A stretch of 64,000 nucleotides of DNA from Carnegiea gigantea (GCA_029747015.1 JAKOGI010000430.1:107001-171000), one strand, 5' to 3'. Positions 1 to 11,991 are shown, counted from the first letter of the stretch. Numbers and translations are program-made. Notes: a model not told the origin generated them from the sequence alone.

Positions 1-285
1 GATCGTGTTAAGTTTAGGTCGTGTCATATTTCAGGTCAGTACGGTTTGGACTGAGTGAACTTCGATTTGGGTCGACTTTGGATTAACCGTTTTTGGGTGC
101 AATATGCTTGTCATGCAAAAATAAGCAACTTTGTAGAAAATTTTTCAGGTCGGGTATAGTTCAGTTCGGTCAATTTGAGTTTCAGTTGCACTTTTGGGTG
201 AGACTATTTCAAATATCGGATCGAGTATAGATCCAGATCGTTCAGTTTGAATTTCAAGTCTCGGGTGATTTTGTCAGGGCAAATC
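1..285. repeat. Degenerate GGGTCGGGT-type island, probably a truncated hAT-like element
   Basis: Loosely repeated phrases such as ggtcgggtatagttcag and agatcgttcagtttgaattt recur almost word for word at 39266-39602 and near 41160-41475. The copy at 39266-39602 has terminal inverted repeats and an 8-bp target duplication, so this stretch is probably the right part of the same kind of element. The left end lies outside the window and the right end, near 'ttttgtcaggg', is degraded. No coding potential is visible. Confidence 0.45.
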
Positions 286-385
286 AACTTGGCTAGACAC
301 GAGGCTTGCTTCCTACGCTAACTGCCCTTTGCATTACTTCTTGTCTAAAAGAGGGGGAAAAAAATTCTTGATGCCGGAAAAAGAA

Positions 386-504
386 ATTGCCGAAGTATTC
401 GCAATTGACGAATCAACTCCTGCAGCACCGCTCTCAAACCGCCGTTCCATTGCTCTCCCAGATCATCTCTCCGCCCCCCGTCTCAAATTTCTTTATCAAT
501 TGCC
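386..504 (+). other. Possible 5' untranslated exon ahead of a GTAAGT donor
   Basis: A C-rich tract ends at a consensus splice donor, gtaagt at 505-510. It is followed by about 1.7 kb of AT-rich sequence and an acceptor-like 'ttggcag' at 2241-2247, an arrangement typical of plant genes with an intron in the 5' UTR. An open frame crosses this tract, but it runs straight through the donor and has no recognisable protein similarity, so I read the tract as UTR. No transcript evidence is available. Confidence 0.25.
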
Positions 505-697
505 GTAAGTTCATTCAATTGCTAATTTTCTGTTCCGATTTCTGCTGTTTGACTCACAATGCCCATTACCTATTAATTTATTTTTTTTTAATTTTGTGCC
601 ATGCCAATTTCGCCGATACCGTATTTTCGTTTTGATTTTGGTTGGTTGCAGCTTGTTTTTGGCGATAAGTGCGTGTATTTTTTAAAATATTCAGTTA

Positions 698-1455
698 AGG
701 GCTTGTTCTTTTCGTGGATAAATGAGATGGGTAAAAGATTGAAGTGGGTTGAGGTTGGTTGAAATTGGTATTTTTTTGAGGTGGGTTGAAGTAGGTTGAA
801 GTAGGTTGAAGTTGGTATATTTTTTTTTGTGGTGGGTTGAAGTGGGTTAAAATAATAAGAATATAATTATGTGTGATAGTTTATGAAGTTATTGTAATTT
901 TTAGTGCATTTTTTCGCTGAATGGTAATTTCATAATTTTGTAACTATTTTTCTAGAAGTTGGAGGCCGGCACAACTTATCAATTATTTTTAACGATTTGG
1001 GTTACAAAATTTATTGATGACAACTTTTTATATTCGTGCTTTTTTTTTAATGGGTAAATTTGAAAATACCAATCTAAATCCACTTCAACCTACTTTAATC
1101 CACTTTCACTATCAACTAAAGTTTAATTTATGACATTAAAAAATTCTACTACTTCAACTGACCTTAACATACCTTAATCTACTTCACCCTTTTACCCACC
1201 CGAAGTTACTTATGAATTTTTACCATTTTTAAATTATACTACTTTGTAAAAATAATTAAATCTCACATGATACTTTACAAATCATTAAATTTATGAAGGG
1301 GTGGGTTGAAGTTGGTTGAAGTGGGTTGAGGTGGGTTGAAGTAGATTGAAGTGAGTTGAGATTGATATTTTTTTCAGATGGGTTGAAGTTGGTTGAAGTG
1401 GGTTGAAGTGAGTTGAGGTTGATGATTTTAAAATGACCTACGAAAAGAACATGGC
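698..1455. mobile_element. Foldback / Tourist-like (PIF-Harbinger type) element
   Basis: The left end reads gggcttgttcttttcg and the right end reads cgaaaagaacatggcc, its near-perfect inverted complement. Both are flanked by taa, the TWA target duplication of PIF/Harbinger MITEs. Inside, arrays of ggttgaagt(g/t) at about 735-845 and 1305-1425 face complementary arrays of cttcaacc at about 1080-1190, so the transcript could fold into a long hairpin. No transposase is encoded. The superfamily is inferred from the ends. Confidence 0.6.
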
Positions 1456-2278
1456 CTAAATGGGGATTGTTTTCAAGGGATATAAAATAAGTGTTCAATT
1501 TGAATTGGGGGCCCTTGCCAAAAAAGAAAAAAAAAAAAAATTGAATTGGGGACATTGAAAAACCCAAGTGTAGTACCCCATAATGGGGGAAAACTTCAAT
1601 AGTTGAAAGTTTAAAGTGCGTGATACTTACTTGAAAATTGTTGCTAATTTCTAGCAATCACTCAGTTGTTGATGTCACCAGGAAGCTCTTGTGCTATTAA
1701 CTAAACTTATTCAATAGTTAATTCGGCCTTATTTAATTTGTAATGGGTCCCTGTTCATTTAGCACAAGTCTGCGTTCATGGTTTTCTGATTGTGGGGGTC
1801 ATATTGGGGTTACAGTGCGCATAGTGGCTTCTGATTCTCAATTTTCACCTTTTTGGGTTTTTCTCTTTTTTTTTTTGTGGCGGTTCCGGGGCCCGGGGGT
1901 GAGGGGACGGCAAACAAGTGCTCTACTTTCAGAGTATAGTTGCCTACATTTAAATCTTTTCAATTTTGTTACGATAGGATCCATGCTAGGTAGTAATTTT
2001 GTTTTTGGGATTATATTGTTGAGTGGCACTGATGTATGACGTTTGAAATAGGTGTGAGAAGTGTTGAGTAATGAGCAAATTTGGTTCATTTGAAGTGATC
2101 TTTTGAACTTCTGTATAACTAGCTTTAGATGATGGACAACTTGACATTTCCCACCTGTTTGGCTGTTTTCCTTCGGTTGACATTACTCGGATGATCACTG
2201 ATTGGTCCTTCGCTCTCTGTGTGAACTACGACAGTTTTTATTGGCAGAAAAGAAGAAGCAATACAATCAGTGTAAGCC

Positions 2279-5200
2279 ATGAGCAGATCATCGTTGAGTG
2301 AATGGTCCTATAAAGATTCATCTGCCAACTTCACATCTTGGACATGGATACAGGTATGGGCAAGTCCAAGAACAAAAAGGATTATCTGATTGAGGAACCT
2401 ATATATTGTTAAAGATAAAGTCTCAAACTCAACACTATTTGATCATTGAGCATATGCTATTTCAATGACAAAATGATTGCATTTGATATGCGACTCTATG
2501 AGCAAGTGTTGAGATTCCTTCCTTAATTGGCAGGAATTCTCCTAATTAAAAACAGTATTAAAAAAAAAAGGAGAGGAGAGAGAGAAAAACATAAAGAAAG
2601 TAAAAGGAAGAAGAATTGCAAACGGAAGGTTTCAACATTTATTTTTAGGAAAAGTTTAACGCTAACGTAGCTTTAGCATTAAATAATTCCGTGGTAAGAA
2701 ACTGCTTTGCAATCTTATAAATAGTGGAATATTTTTCTTTTGTAAATATAACACAATCAAGTGACAAACACTTGAGGGAGAAACCACCAGAAGTTGGTGA
2801 GAGAGAGTTCCACCAAAATTAGGTGAGAGAATTTTTGTATACCATCCGAGTGGGTGAGACATTGAGAGTATATCCTCTAAGTTGTCTAGAGGAGCTGCAT
2901 TTGTAATTCTACTATAAAATAGTGGAAGTATTTTTGGACTAACGGTCCCGTGGTTTTTACCTTCGTTTTTGGAGGATTTTCCACATAAAAATTCGTGTGT
3001 CCTCATCTACAATATTTATTTATTTTTATTACTCATTTTAATTGCACAAAGAGGGAAAAGAATTTGCTTCCGCATTATTCCGTCTTTTCCCAACGGTGGT
3101 ATTAGAGCTAGGTTGAGCAACCATATTCTTGTGTAATCAAGATGGAGGGTGTTGTCACTTATGATTGAAAAGTCACTTGGTGGAGCATTATACTTTGTTA
3201 CTTTTATTGATGACCACTCAAGAAAGGTTTGGGTCTCTTTGTTGAAAACAAAGGACCAGGTACTTGAAGCGTTCAAGGAGTTTCAAGCTAAGGTGGAACG
3301 TGAAACTGGACGAAAATTGAAGTGCGTTCAAGCGGACAATGGTGGAGAATATCGCAGTCCCTTTGAATCATATTGCAAAGTACGTGGGATCAGGTTGGAG
3401 AAAATACCACCGAAGACACCTCAATTAAATGGCTTAGCTGAGAGAATGAATCGGACTATAGAAGAAAGAGTTCGTTGTATGCTTTCTCATGCTAAACTCC
3501 CTAAATCCTTTTGGGGGGAAGCCGTGCAGACTGCTGTTGATATAATCAACCTTTCACTATCAGTTCCTTTGGATGGTGCTATCCCAGAGGAAATTTGATC
3601 TAGAAAGAAGGTGTCATACAACCACCTGAAAGTGTTTGGCTGCCGAGCATTTATCCATATTCCTAGGGACGAGCGAGCCAAACTTGATTCAAAAACAAAG
3701 GAGTGTATTTATCTCAGATCACCAAGAGATGAATTTGGCTACCGACTTTGGGATCCTATAAATAGAAAAATTGTAAGAAGTCGAGATGTCGTATTCTTTG
3801 AAGACCAAACCATGGAAGATTTTAAAAAGAAAAAGCCTAAAAACAAAGTTGTTAGAGATTCTGACAGTGGTCCATCCCCTATGGTTCATGATAATACAGG
3901 GGAGGACACAACCGAAAATAATAATGAGACTAGCTCAAATGACGATCCCGCCTCCTCCTCCAATGATGATCAAGAGGAAGGTCATTATGAGTCGACCAGA
4001 TCTGATGCTGAATCCGTCGAGGAGAGATATTAAGAAGAGCCCCAGTTGAGATGATCTACTAGAGAAAGAAAACCATCCACAAGGTATAACCCAAGTGAAT
4101 ATGTAACTCTCACAGATGAGGGGGAGCCTCAGAGTTATGAAGGAGCAATGGCTGATAGCCATAAGGTAGAATGGGTGAAAGCCATGCAAGAAGAAATGAA
4201 ATCCTTGCATGAGAACCATACATATGATCTAGTGGAATTGCCCAAGGGAAGAAAGGCCTTGAGAAACAAGTGGGTGTACAGACTCAAGAATGAGGAGAGT
4301 AACCCAAGACCGAGGTATAAAGCTCGCCTGGTAGTGAAAGGTTTCAATCAAAAGAAAGGGATAGATTTTGAAGAGATATTCTCTCCTCTTGTGAAAAATG
4401 TCTTCAATCCAAGTTGTCCTTGGTCTAGCAGCTAGTCTAGACGTGGAAATAGAACAACTCGATGTCAAGACAGCATTTTTACATGGTGACCTAGAGGAGG
4501 AAATATACATGGAGCAACCTGAAGTGTTTGAAGTTGTAGGCAAAGAAAATTTGGTGTGCCGACTTCAGAAGAGCCTCTATGATCTTAAACAAGCACCTAG
4601 ACAATGGTATAAGAAATTCGATTCTTTTATGGCTAAGCATGATTTCAAGAAGACACTAACTGACCGTTGTGTCTTCGTAAAGAAATATGCTGGTGGGGAT
4701 TTCATCATATTGTTGCTTGATGTTGATGATATGTTAATAGTTGGGCATGATTTAAAGAAAATTTCTACTTTAAAGAAGGCGCTGAGTAGATCATTTGCAA
4801 TGAAGGATTTGGGAACAACAAAGAAGATCCTTGGGATGAAAATAACTCGAGATAGATCAAAGAAGTTATTATGGTTATCCCAAGAGAGCTATGTTCAAAA
4901 ATTGTTGGAAATATTCAGCGTGCATAAGGTCAAACCCGTTAGCACGCCTCTTGCTGGACATTTCAAGCTAAGTATAAAGCAAAGTCCAACAAGTGAGAAA
5001 GATAAAGAAGAAATGAAGAATATTCTTTATTCATCTGCTGTTGGTAGCCTAATGTATGCTATGATATGTACTAGGCTCGATATTGCTTACGCTGTAGGTG
5101 TCGTAAGTCGATTCTTAACAAATCCAGGAAAAGAACACTGGACAGCAGTGAAATGGATACTGAGATATCTTAGGGGCACAACCAAGAAATGTTTGTGCTT

Positions 5201-6446
5201 TGGTAAAGGAAAACCCATGTTAATGGGTTACACAGATGCTGATCTAGCTGGTGATATCGATTCTCGGAAATCAACTTCTGGGTATTTGACTACTTTTGCA
5301 GGGGGAGCAGTGTCTTCGCAATCTAAGCTCCAAAAATGCATTGCCCTGTCAACCATCGAGGCTGAATATATTGCAGCCACTGAAGCATGTAAGGAGATTG
5401 TATGGATGAAAAATTTCCTACTTGAATTGGGCTATGAGCAAGACAAATATGTGTTGCGATGTGATAGCCAAAGTGCTATACAGTTGGCCAAGAACTCCAC
5501 TTTCCACTCCCGTTCGAACCATATTAATGTTCACTATCACTGGATATGGAAAGTATTAAAAGATAAACTCCTACAACTTGAGAAAGTCCACACCGATGAA
5601 AATTAGTTGGACATGATGACCAAGGTGTTAGCAACCAAAAAATTTGAAAACTATTGCAAAGGTGCTGGTGTGATATTCCCCAATTAAGTCAGGAAGGGGG
5701 AGATTTGTTGAGATTCCTTTCTTAATTGGCAGGAATTCTCCTAACTAAAAACAGTTTAAAAAAAAAGGAGAGGAGAGAGAGAAAAACATAGAGAAAGTAA
5801 AAGGAAGAAGAATTACAAACGGAAGATTTCAACATTTATTTTTAGGAAAAGTTTAACGCTAACGTAGCTTTACCATTAAATAATTCCGTGGTAAGAAACT
5901 ACTTTGCAATCTTATAAATAGTGGAATATTTTTCTTTTGTAAATATAACACAATCAAGTAACAAACACTTGAGAGAGAAACCACCAGAAATTGGTAAGAG
6001 AGAGTTCCACCAAAATTAGGTGAGAGAATTTTTGTATACCATCCGAGTGGGTGAGCCATTGAGAGTATATCCTCTAAGTTGTCTAGAGGAGCTACATTTA
6101 TAATCCTACTATAAAATAGTGGAAGTATTTTTAGACTAACGGTCCCGTGGTTTTTACCTTCGTTTTTGTAGGGTTTTTCACGTAAAAATTCGTGTGTCCC
6201 CATCTATAATATTTATTTATTTTTGTTGCCCATTTTAATTGCACAAAGAGGGAAAAGAATTTGCTTCTACATTATTCCGTCTTTTCCCAACAGCAAGTGC
6301 ATTTGATTTACTAATTGAGAATATAATAGTGCTATTTCTCTGTTGCTTTGGAATGTCCTAGTCTTGATTTCTTTGGAGTGCAGAGACCATATAAGAATGC
6401 CATAGTTCTGAAGATAGTCAAGGCAAAATTTATAGCATATCTCTAG
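2279..6446 (+). CDS. Candidate small two-exon gene (45 codons) split by a retrotransposon in its intron
   Basis: This is a speculative model. An ATG at 2279 opens 25 codons that end exactly at a CAG|GTATGG donor (2353/2354). At 6381-6383 a CAG acceptor is followed by 20 sense codons and a TAG (6384-6446) in the matching phase. The joined product would be a basic 45-residue peptide that I do not recognise. The intron would contain the whole copia element at 2507-6292, bounded by its gcaag target duplication. The stop lies about 45 bp from the tail-to-tail UGT pseudogene. Chance splice-like signals are possible, and no homology supports the model. Confidence 0.18.
2507..3095 (+). repeat. 5' LTR of copia-1
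   Basis: Starts tgttgagattcc and ends cccaacg, where the right LTR ends cccaaca. A TATAAATAG box at 2716-2724 is the likely U3 promoter. About 5 percent divergent from the right LTR. Confidence 0.92.
3097..3108 (+). other. Primer-binding site of copia-1 (initiator Met tRNA type)
   Basis: tggtattagagc begins 2 bp after the 5' LTR. It matches the usual plant copia primer site tggtatcagagc with one change. Confidence 0.85.
3149..5687 (+). pseudogene. Copia-1 pol remnant: integrase, reverse transcriptase, RNase H
   Basis: The frame opens inside the integrase core (FIDDHSRKVW), keeps the second Asp in QADNGGEY and the Glu in GLAERMNRT, and has no upstream gag, protease or first catalytic Asp. 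A TGA at 3596 falls where relatives have Trp. Further stops lie at 4031 and about 4052, and a one-base slip near 4396 shifts into the long frame 4398-5606. The polymerase motif reads DVDDML instead of YVDD. RNase H motifs [19 protein letters not shown] and CDSQSAI are present. A stop at 5604 interrupts the last 27 codons, which end at TAA 5685-5687. Defective. Confidence 0.92.
5706..6292 (+). repeat. 3' LTR of copia-1
   Basis: 587 bp, tgttgagattcc to cccaaca, followed directly by the target duplication gcaag. It is preceded by the polypurine tract at about 5689-5704. Confidence 0.92.
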
Positions 6447-7541
6447 CTAAAAAAGCAGTTGACCACGTCCCTTGGCATGAATGCAAAGCTAGCTAGGAGC
6501 TCAATAATTTGGAAACAAATTCTTCGATGTTCCTGTCAAAGCTACCAACTTCTTTCATTGCCTCTTTGGCTTCTTGCTTCCACTTAATTGCATTAATTTT
6601 AACCTCTTTTCCCTTTTCTCCTTCCATAACTTGTCTAATGCGAGATTCAATTTCCTTCCTAGTCACAATGCCATTTTCATTGATCTTTACTTGTACTCTG
6701 ACTCTCCAGAAGTCTGCGATGCATTTAGCATTGGCAAGTTGATCCGTCCACTGGGGGAATGCCACCATCGGGACACCAAGACTTGTGGCTTCTAATATTG
6801 AGTTCCATGCACAATTAGTCACCAAACAACCTAATGCTGGGTGAGCCAAAACTCGAGTTGAGGGCACCAATTGACGATTTAGACATCTTTCTGCTGTCCG
6901 TTCTTTGAAATTTGCTGGTAGCTTATTCTGCTCTGACACCCTGACTAACCATAGGAAGTGCTTGTTGCATTTCTCCAAACCCATAACCATTTCTTCCATT
7001 TACTCTTGCCGCAGGGAGGCCAAGCTACCCATTGATATGTAGACAACGCCCATTGATATGCAGGCAATTGAGCCATTTTCCCTTGCTTTAAGCCATGGGA
7101 TGCAAATTTCAGTTTCAGGCTTGAAAGATTGAGGCCATAATCTTAGTCATTTTGCAAGCGCTTATCCAAGTACACAGAGGGAATGGCTGCTCCTGTTGTT
7201 TTTACTGGCCATTATCTTGCATCCAATTCATAACCTAGAATAACAACAAATGTCATGCTCAATGTTTGTTTTTAACCATTGTTTTTGGGTTACATCGTAG
7301 GAGAAACTACAAGTGCCTCCGAAAGGTATGAAAGTCTATTTTCTGTAAATGTTTGCAGACAAAAAGAAATATATGCATACATATAATTTTGCACATATAG
7401 GCAATCAAATTCATCAGCTAACAAATTCAGCAATAACATCAGTTGAACTGACAACAATTAAAACAATCATTTAACAATTGATTGTGGAATAGCTCTTTGC
7501 TAGAGTACTTGTTTAAACATATGACGTCAATAGGAGTAGAG

Positions 7542-8990
7542 TCTTAGGTGATAAATTGCCCTATTTTACATGCCTCTTTCATCCATTTTTACCTTGTATA
7601 ATAACTTAATCTTTAGGATTTTACCTTGTTTTATTTATGTTTTGTAGGAAATAACGCCAAATCAAGCAAACGTCACGAAAAGGGGCGAAGATGGGACAAA
7701 CCGGTGAAAAACAGCAGTGCACGGCCGTACAGCAGTGGCCAAAGCCACGCACGGCCAGCACGGCCGTGCGTGGTGGCCGTGCGTGGTGGCACGGCCGTGC
7801 GTCGGGCCCAATTTCGCGATAAAAGCCCTTTTCAGCTAGTTTTTGCGGCACGCACGGCCAGCACGGCCAGGCGCACGGCCGTGCGTGGTGGCCGTGCGTG
7901 GTGGCACGGCCGTGCGTCGGGCCCAATTTCGCGATAAAAGCCCTTTTCAGCTAGTTTTTGCGGGGGATCGCACGGGGTTCGCTTGGGGTGTCTCTCTGGT
8001 GATTCTTAGGCTAGATTTTAGGTTAGTTTAGCAAATAAAACCTCAAGAGGAGGATTAGTTTAGGATTAAAGATTGTAATTTTGGATTCAACCTTTGGATT
8101 TCAAGTTCCTTCAACAATTCAATACTAAGTATTTTCCTCTTTTATCTCTTTAGTTTAAATGTTGTTCTTGTTTATATTTTGTTAGTTTTAATTCTTGTAT
8201 TTGCTTTGTTTAGTTTTCATTGTTGATTTATGTTATTTAGTTGTCTAGATTTGTTTTATTTCATTCTCTTTGTTTTGTTCTTCTTGTTCATGTTCTTGTC
8301 TGTTAGTTTATTTTTTCATGTATTTGTGATGTTTAATTGATAGATTGTGTTGGCTTGGATTGTGATTAGCCTCTTGATGGCTAATTAATCTTGTATTTGG
8401 CCTAACCATATCCAATCTATACCTAGAACTTAGAGTTTTCCTTCACACCCGTCAAGTGTTCGATGAAATGCTTGAGAGAGCTTTCATCCATATTTTTGGG
8501 CAATTGACTTATGCTGAGAGGTGAGGTCAATTAGTTAGTGCGAGAGAGGGAATAGCCGAGTTCGGGATATGAAAATAGTATCCGAATCGAGCTAGGTCGG
8601 GGGTTGCTAGTTTGTGGTCTAATTGGGCTAACTCCATGAAAATAGGCGGTTAGGTTAACTAGACTAGCTCATGACCCTTGAGAGAGGGCTTGGGTGGCCT
8701 TTAATGGTGTAACCGATCATCTCTAGTTCGTGATGTAGTTTGGGTAGGTTAGGACTCGTCTTGGTTAGTTGATTCATGCATTAGTCAAATCACAACTCCA
8801 AGTCGCCTTTTCTATGTTTGTAGCGTAGTTTATTTTTCCCTCTTCCCCCTTCGATCTTGCCTAGTTCGAGACGCTTTAGCTAACCCTGGTAGTTGGAAAC
8901 ACAATTTCCTGCGGACGACACCCCAAGTACTCAACGATACACCTTGTACTTGGGGTTTATAAATATTAAAACTCTGTTTTATCCCTAACA
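7542..8990 (+). repeat. 5' LTR of the gag-only element
   Basis: 1449 bp, from tcttaggtgataaattg (expected TG start changed to TC) to ccctaaca. It has an internal tandem duplication (7746-7962) absent from the 3' LTR. A third LTR of this family lies at 47238-48593. Confidence 0.85.
7746..7962 (+). repeat. Tandem duplication (103 and 114 bp) rich in GCACGGCCGTGC palindromes
   Basis: Unit 1 runs 7746-7848 and unit 2 runs 7849-7962. Both start cacgcacggcc and end agctagtttttgcgg; unit 2 carries about 11 extra bases (aggcgcacggcc). The 3' LTR has one unit, at about 12226-12328. The palindromic core gcacggccgtgc could form hairpins and is dense in CpG. Confidence 0.8.
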
Positions 8991-8996
8991 AGTTTT

Positions 8997-9014
8997 TGGC
9001 GCCGTTGTTGGGGA
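8997..9014 (+). other. Primer-binding site of the gag-only element (tRNA-Asp type)
   Basis: tggcgccgttgttgggga lies 6 bp after the 5' LTR. It resembles the tRNA-Asp complementary site of Athila-like plant elements (known consensus tggcgccgttgccgggga) with one or two changes. Confidence 0.75.
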
Positions 9015-9083
9015 ATTAGCGCTTTCCAGTATTAGAACTTACTTAGGCACTCGAGACTAGACTTTTATTTCGGAAAAAGAAAA

Positions 9084-10366
9084 TTGAAAATTGAAAAAAA
9101 AATGTCTCTTTCCCACTTCCCTCAATATAAGCATGAATTGTTTTGGAGATACTATGATAGATTACATGCTTTTCTTGATCATTGCGATTTTTGTGTGGAG
9201 AAGTGGGAGCTTTTGAATACAGTTTTTGCGGGTGTGAATTGTGAGACCCGTGCTCTTTTAGGATACTGGGATTTCTGTGCTAAAGATGTTAATGAAGCAT
9301 GTGATTTTCTTGATTTGTTGGTTTGGGATACTTATAAATTTGAAACTAGTTGTTTTGATTTTTGTACCCCACCCCCTTGCATCCCTAATTATGCCCCTCC
9401 TGTGTACAAAATTTGCTATTGTTCTGATCACGCTAGTAATTCTTGTCCCTATTATATTTCTAATGAAGGTTTTGCTAGGCTTAGCAATATGATAGAGACA
9501 ATGAATAAGCAACAAATTGAGTTTGCTAATAAAATACGGGAGTATGATCTATCACCCGAGACTGACCTTAGTTCTAGTGCTCCTAGACTTGATGTCAATC
9601 TGTGTGATGATGGTGCGTCTTTCCCTCCTCTAGAGTTCGGACTAGAGGACGTATTCGACCTTCCCTTGACTACTTTACTCACCGTTGCTCCATCCTTTCC
9701 TAATACCCTTTCGGACAACACTGCGTTTATCATGACCTTTCCTGATACACTTTCCCTTTTAGCTCAGTCGACGGAGTTCGAGGTAGGTGAGACCCTCGGC
9801 GTTAGCGCTAGTGTTGATAAGGATGATACTTGATCTGAATCCGGAAATATTTCTATTGAGGTGCATGATTTTCATGAGACTCCCACAGGGACTTCATGCG
9901 TGGATGTTGTGGTGCAGGACCAATTAGTCCTGATTTTATTGATAATATATCCCCCAACTCTCTTGATACATTCCATGCTTCCTCTTCATGTTCACAAGCC
10001 TCCCATTCCCATAAGTGTTGTGATATGTTACTTATCGATCCTCATGTGATACTTGAGGGGAATGAGGTTGATTGTTGTTAGTCTCTAGGTACTTTTAGAG
10101 GGTATGACCCCTTCCTTGATCCTTATCGTCTGTACCTAGAGGGCATGCCTGGAAAGATCGTGTTAATTATTGCATTCAATTATTCTGCTGATTTCTCTAA
10201 GGCATTTGATGAGTTTAAGAGGGCACTAACTTTGTTTGCTCCATCTTTACCAGTGTTCTCCTATTCACACCATTCTGAGATGCATGCAGTAATGCATGAT
10301 ACGCTCTTACGAGCTTTGGCGGTATCCGATTTGACGCTGCGAGTCCTGAGTGATGATGAGGAGTGA
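9084..10366 (+). pseudogene. Decayed gag-like protein of the non-autonomous LTR element
   Basis: An open frame of 249 codons (9084-9833) begins 70 bp after the primer site. Residues about 18-85 resemble the late part of an Athila-type gag domain (FWRYYDRL, then NCETRALL, then a Phe/Leu-rich helix), with unusually many Cys and His. There is no standard CCHC knuckle; CYCSDHASNSC at about residue 115 is the nearest thing. After the TGA at 9831 the same style of acidic, Ser-rich sequence continues through one further stop near 10079 and a slip near 9930, ending at 10366 in a run of Asp and Glu. The original product was therefore probably about 430 aa. The assignment rests on one short similarity and on position. 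Confidence 0.55.
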
Positions 10367-10379
10367 TTGATGCTCCTCA

Positions 10380-11975
10380 GGCCTCCACCGCACCATCCTA
10401 GGGAGGCGTAGTTCGGGTACAATCAGTATCCGACCTGGTATACTCGTTCTAACTCTTCTCCCTTCTTTTTATTTTCTTTCTTTTTCTTTTTGTTTAGTTG
10501 TGGATACTAGGATTGTGTTTTTGTTGGTGATCATCTTGAATTGACATTTGGGATGTTGTTGAGCCAATGATGGCTATGATCACCGTTTTTGTATTTTTGT
10601 AGATATTTGTATGTTGTGATTGGTGGTGTTGATGGCTTGGTATGTCCTTGTTTTTGGTGGTTAGTTTTGTATGTATGTGTGGTCTTATTTTTGATTTTAG
10701 TGAGTGTTTTTAGGAGAGTGTACTAACCTGTGTATATATTGTGCAGGTTTAGTATTGTTATGTGTGTTTATTATATTTTATGTGTCTTGTGTTTGATTTT
10801 GTTTTCTTTATTTTTGTGTGTTTTTGTGGTTGCTGATGACTCTCAACTCCCAATGAGGATATTGTGAGATTTAAGTGTGGAGGTGGGGTCGTCATCTCCC
10901 CTTTTATTCTTATTTGTGAAAATTTTTCATTTTTGTGTAGACTTTTCACCTTTTTCTCTTTTTTGCATAATTTTCCATTTCTTTTGGGGTTTAAGGGAGT
11001 TTTGTACTATTTTGATCAGCCTTGATATCCGGTACCTTGATTATTAGCTCATAGATAAGATAATGTGCATGATAGATATTCATCTCCAGTTTGTCGTTTT
11101 AGGTTTCAGTTCTAACCCCAACAGTCCATTGTAACTTTGTAATATAATCCTGACTATTATATTATCATTACCTTATATTCTTAATCTTTCGTGATCGGCT
11201 CTCCCACTTGTCTACTGCACAGTTCCCTTTGTATGTGCTTGCACCCCATTTTTCAAAAACAAAAACAAAAACAAACAAATTCAAGCGCTACTGGGTGTAT
11301 CCCTTTGAGGCGTGGCAAAAGTTTGTAACGGAAAAAAATAATGGAAAGAAAAGAAAAAAAGTGGGGAAGAAAAGAGTTTGGAATGATAAGTACCCCTTTG
11401 AGGCATGCGTTATTGGGTGTTACCCTTTGAGGCAATACTGCTAATGGGGAAGCTTGCTTTCCATGCTAACCATTCAAAAAGGTAGCTTGTGTTAGTTGCG
11501 TGGGATTGAATTTGATTTTGGTAGGCCAAGTTTTAGGGTGATGATACACTTGCACACCAGGTATCAAGATGGATTCAATGTTCTTATGCATCGTGGGGTG
11601 AAAAGCTAATATCTGGATGCCATTCTTTGAGATGATGTGTTCTGAAATGCATATGATGCTTGTGTACAGACTGATATTTGAGCTACTAGGGGGTTTTGGT
11701 TGATTCGATTGTGTACAGTTTATCCGAATGTATATATTGTGTTTTGTCATTTTTATTTTTCGATTTTTGTTTCTCTTTTCTTTGTTCTTCCTTTTTTTTG
11801 AGATTTTGTGGGTATATCTTCTATAAACCCTCATGAGACCTTACTCGTCCACTTTGGGGAACCAAGGAGTTTAAAGGGCTTGTTGCATACGCTAAATGCA
11901 ACCGTGATTCCTACGAAAGTGAGTTAGGTTCTTAAGTTAGTTTTTCTTTTGTTTTGCTCGAAGACGAGCAAAAGA
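10380..11975 (+). other. Non-coding 3' interior of the gag-only LTR element
   Basis: 1.6 kb of T-rich DNA between the gag-like frame and the polypurine tract. No frame resembles protease, reverse transcriptase or integrase. It contains a short repeat at 11280-11440 and the polypurine tract at its end. Confidence 0.6.
11280..11440 (+). repeat. Three imperfect copies of a CCCTTTGAGGC unit
   Basis: ctgggtgtatccctttgaggcg, gtaccccttttgaggcat-like and attgggtgttaccctttgag occur at about 11290, 11391 and 11412, separated by purine-rich spacer. The spacing is uneven. No function is apparent. Confidence 0.4.
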
Positions 11976-11991
11976 TAGGTGTGGGGGTATT

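Larger units (their letters stand above)
2507..6292 (+). mobile_element. Ty1/copia LTR retrotransposon (copia-1), internally deleted
   Basis: The element is complete at its ends: LTRs at 2507-3095 and 5706-6292, perfect 5-bp target duplications gcaag at 2502-2506 and 6293-6297, an initiator-Met-type primer site at 3097, and a purine tract (aggaaggggg) just before the right LTR. Internally it has lost gag, protease and the first part of integrase. The remaining pol (integrase core, reverse transcriptase, RNase H) is broken by stops and a frameshift. By eye the two LTRs differ at about 28 of 588 positions, roughly 5 percent and mostly transitions, so the insertion is moderately old. It is non-autonomous and probably dead. 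Confidence 0.93.

Noticed and set aside
387..635. 82-codon open frame near the start of the window
   Set aside because: It runs through a consensus GTAAGT donor into T-rich intron-like sequence and has no recognisable protein character.
1256..1657. 133-codon minus-strand frame with repeated NSLQPTSTH
   Set aside because: It is the translation of the ggttgaagt repeat array inside the foldback element.
7621..8031. Overlapping frames rich in Arg, Ala, Pro and His
   Set aside because: They come from the GC-rich palindromic duplication in the LTR; similar frames appear at the same place in the other LTR at 12081-12396.
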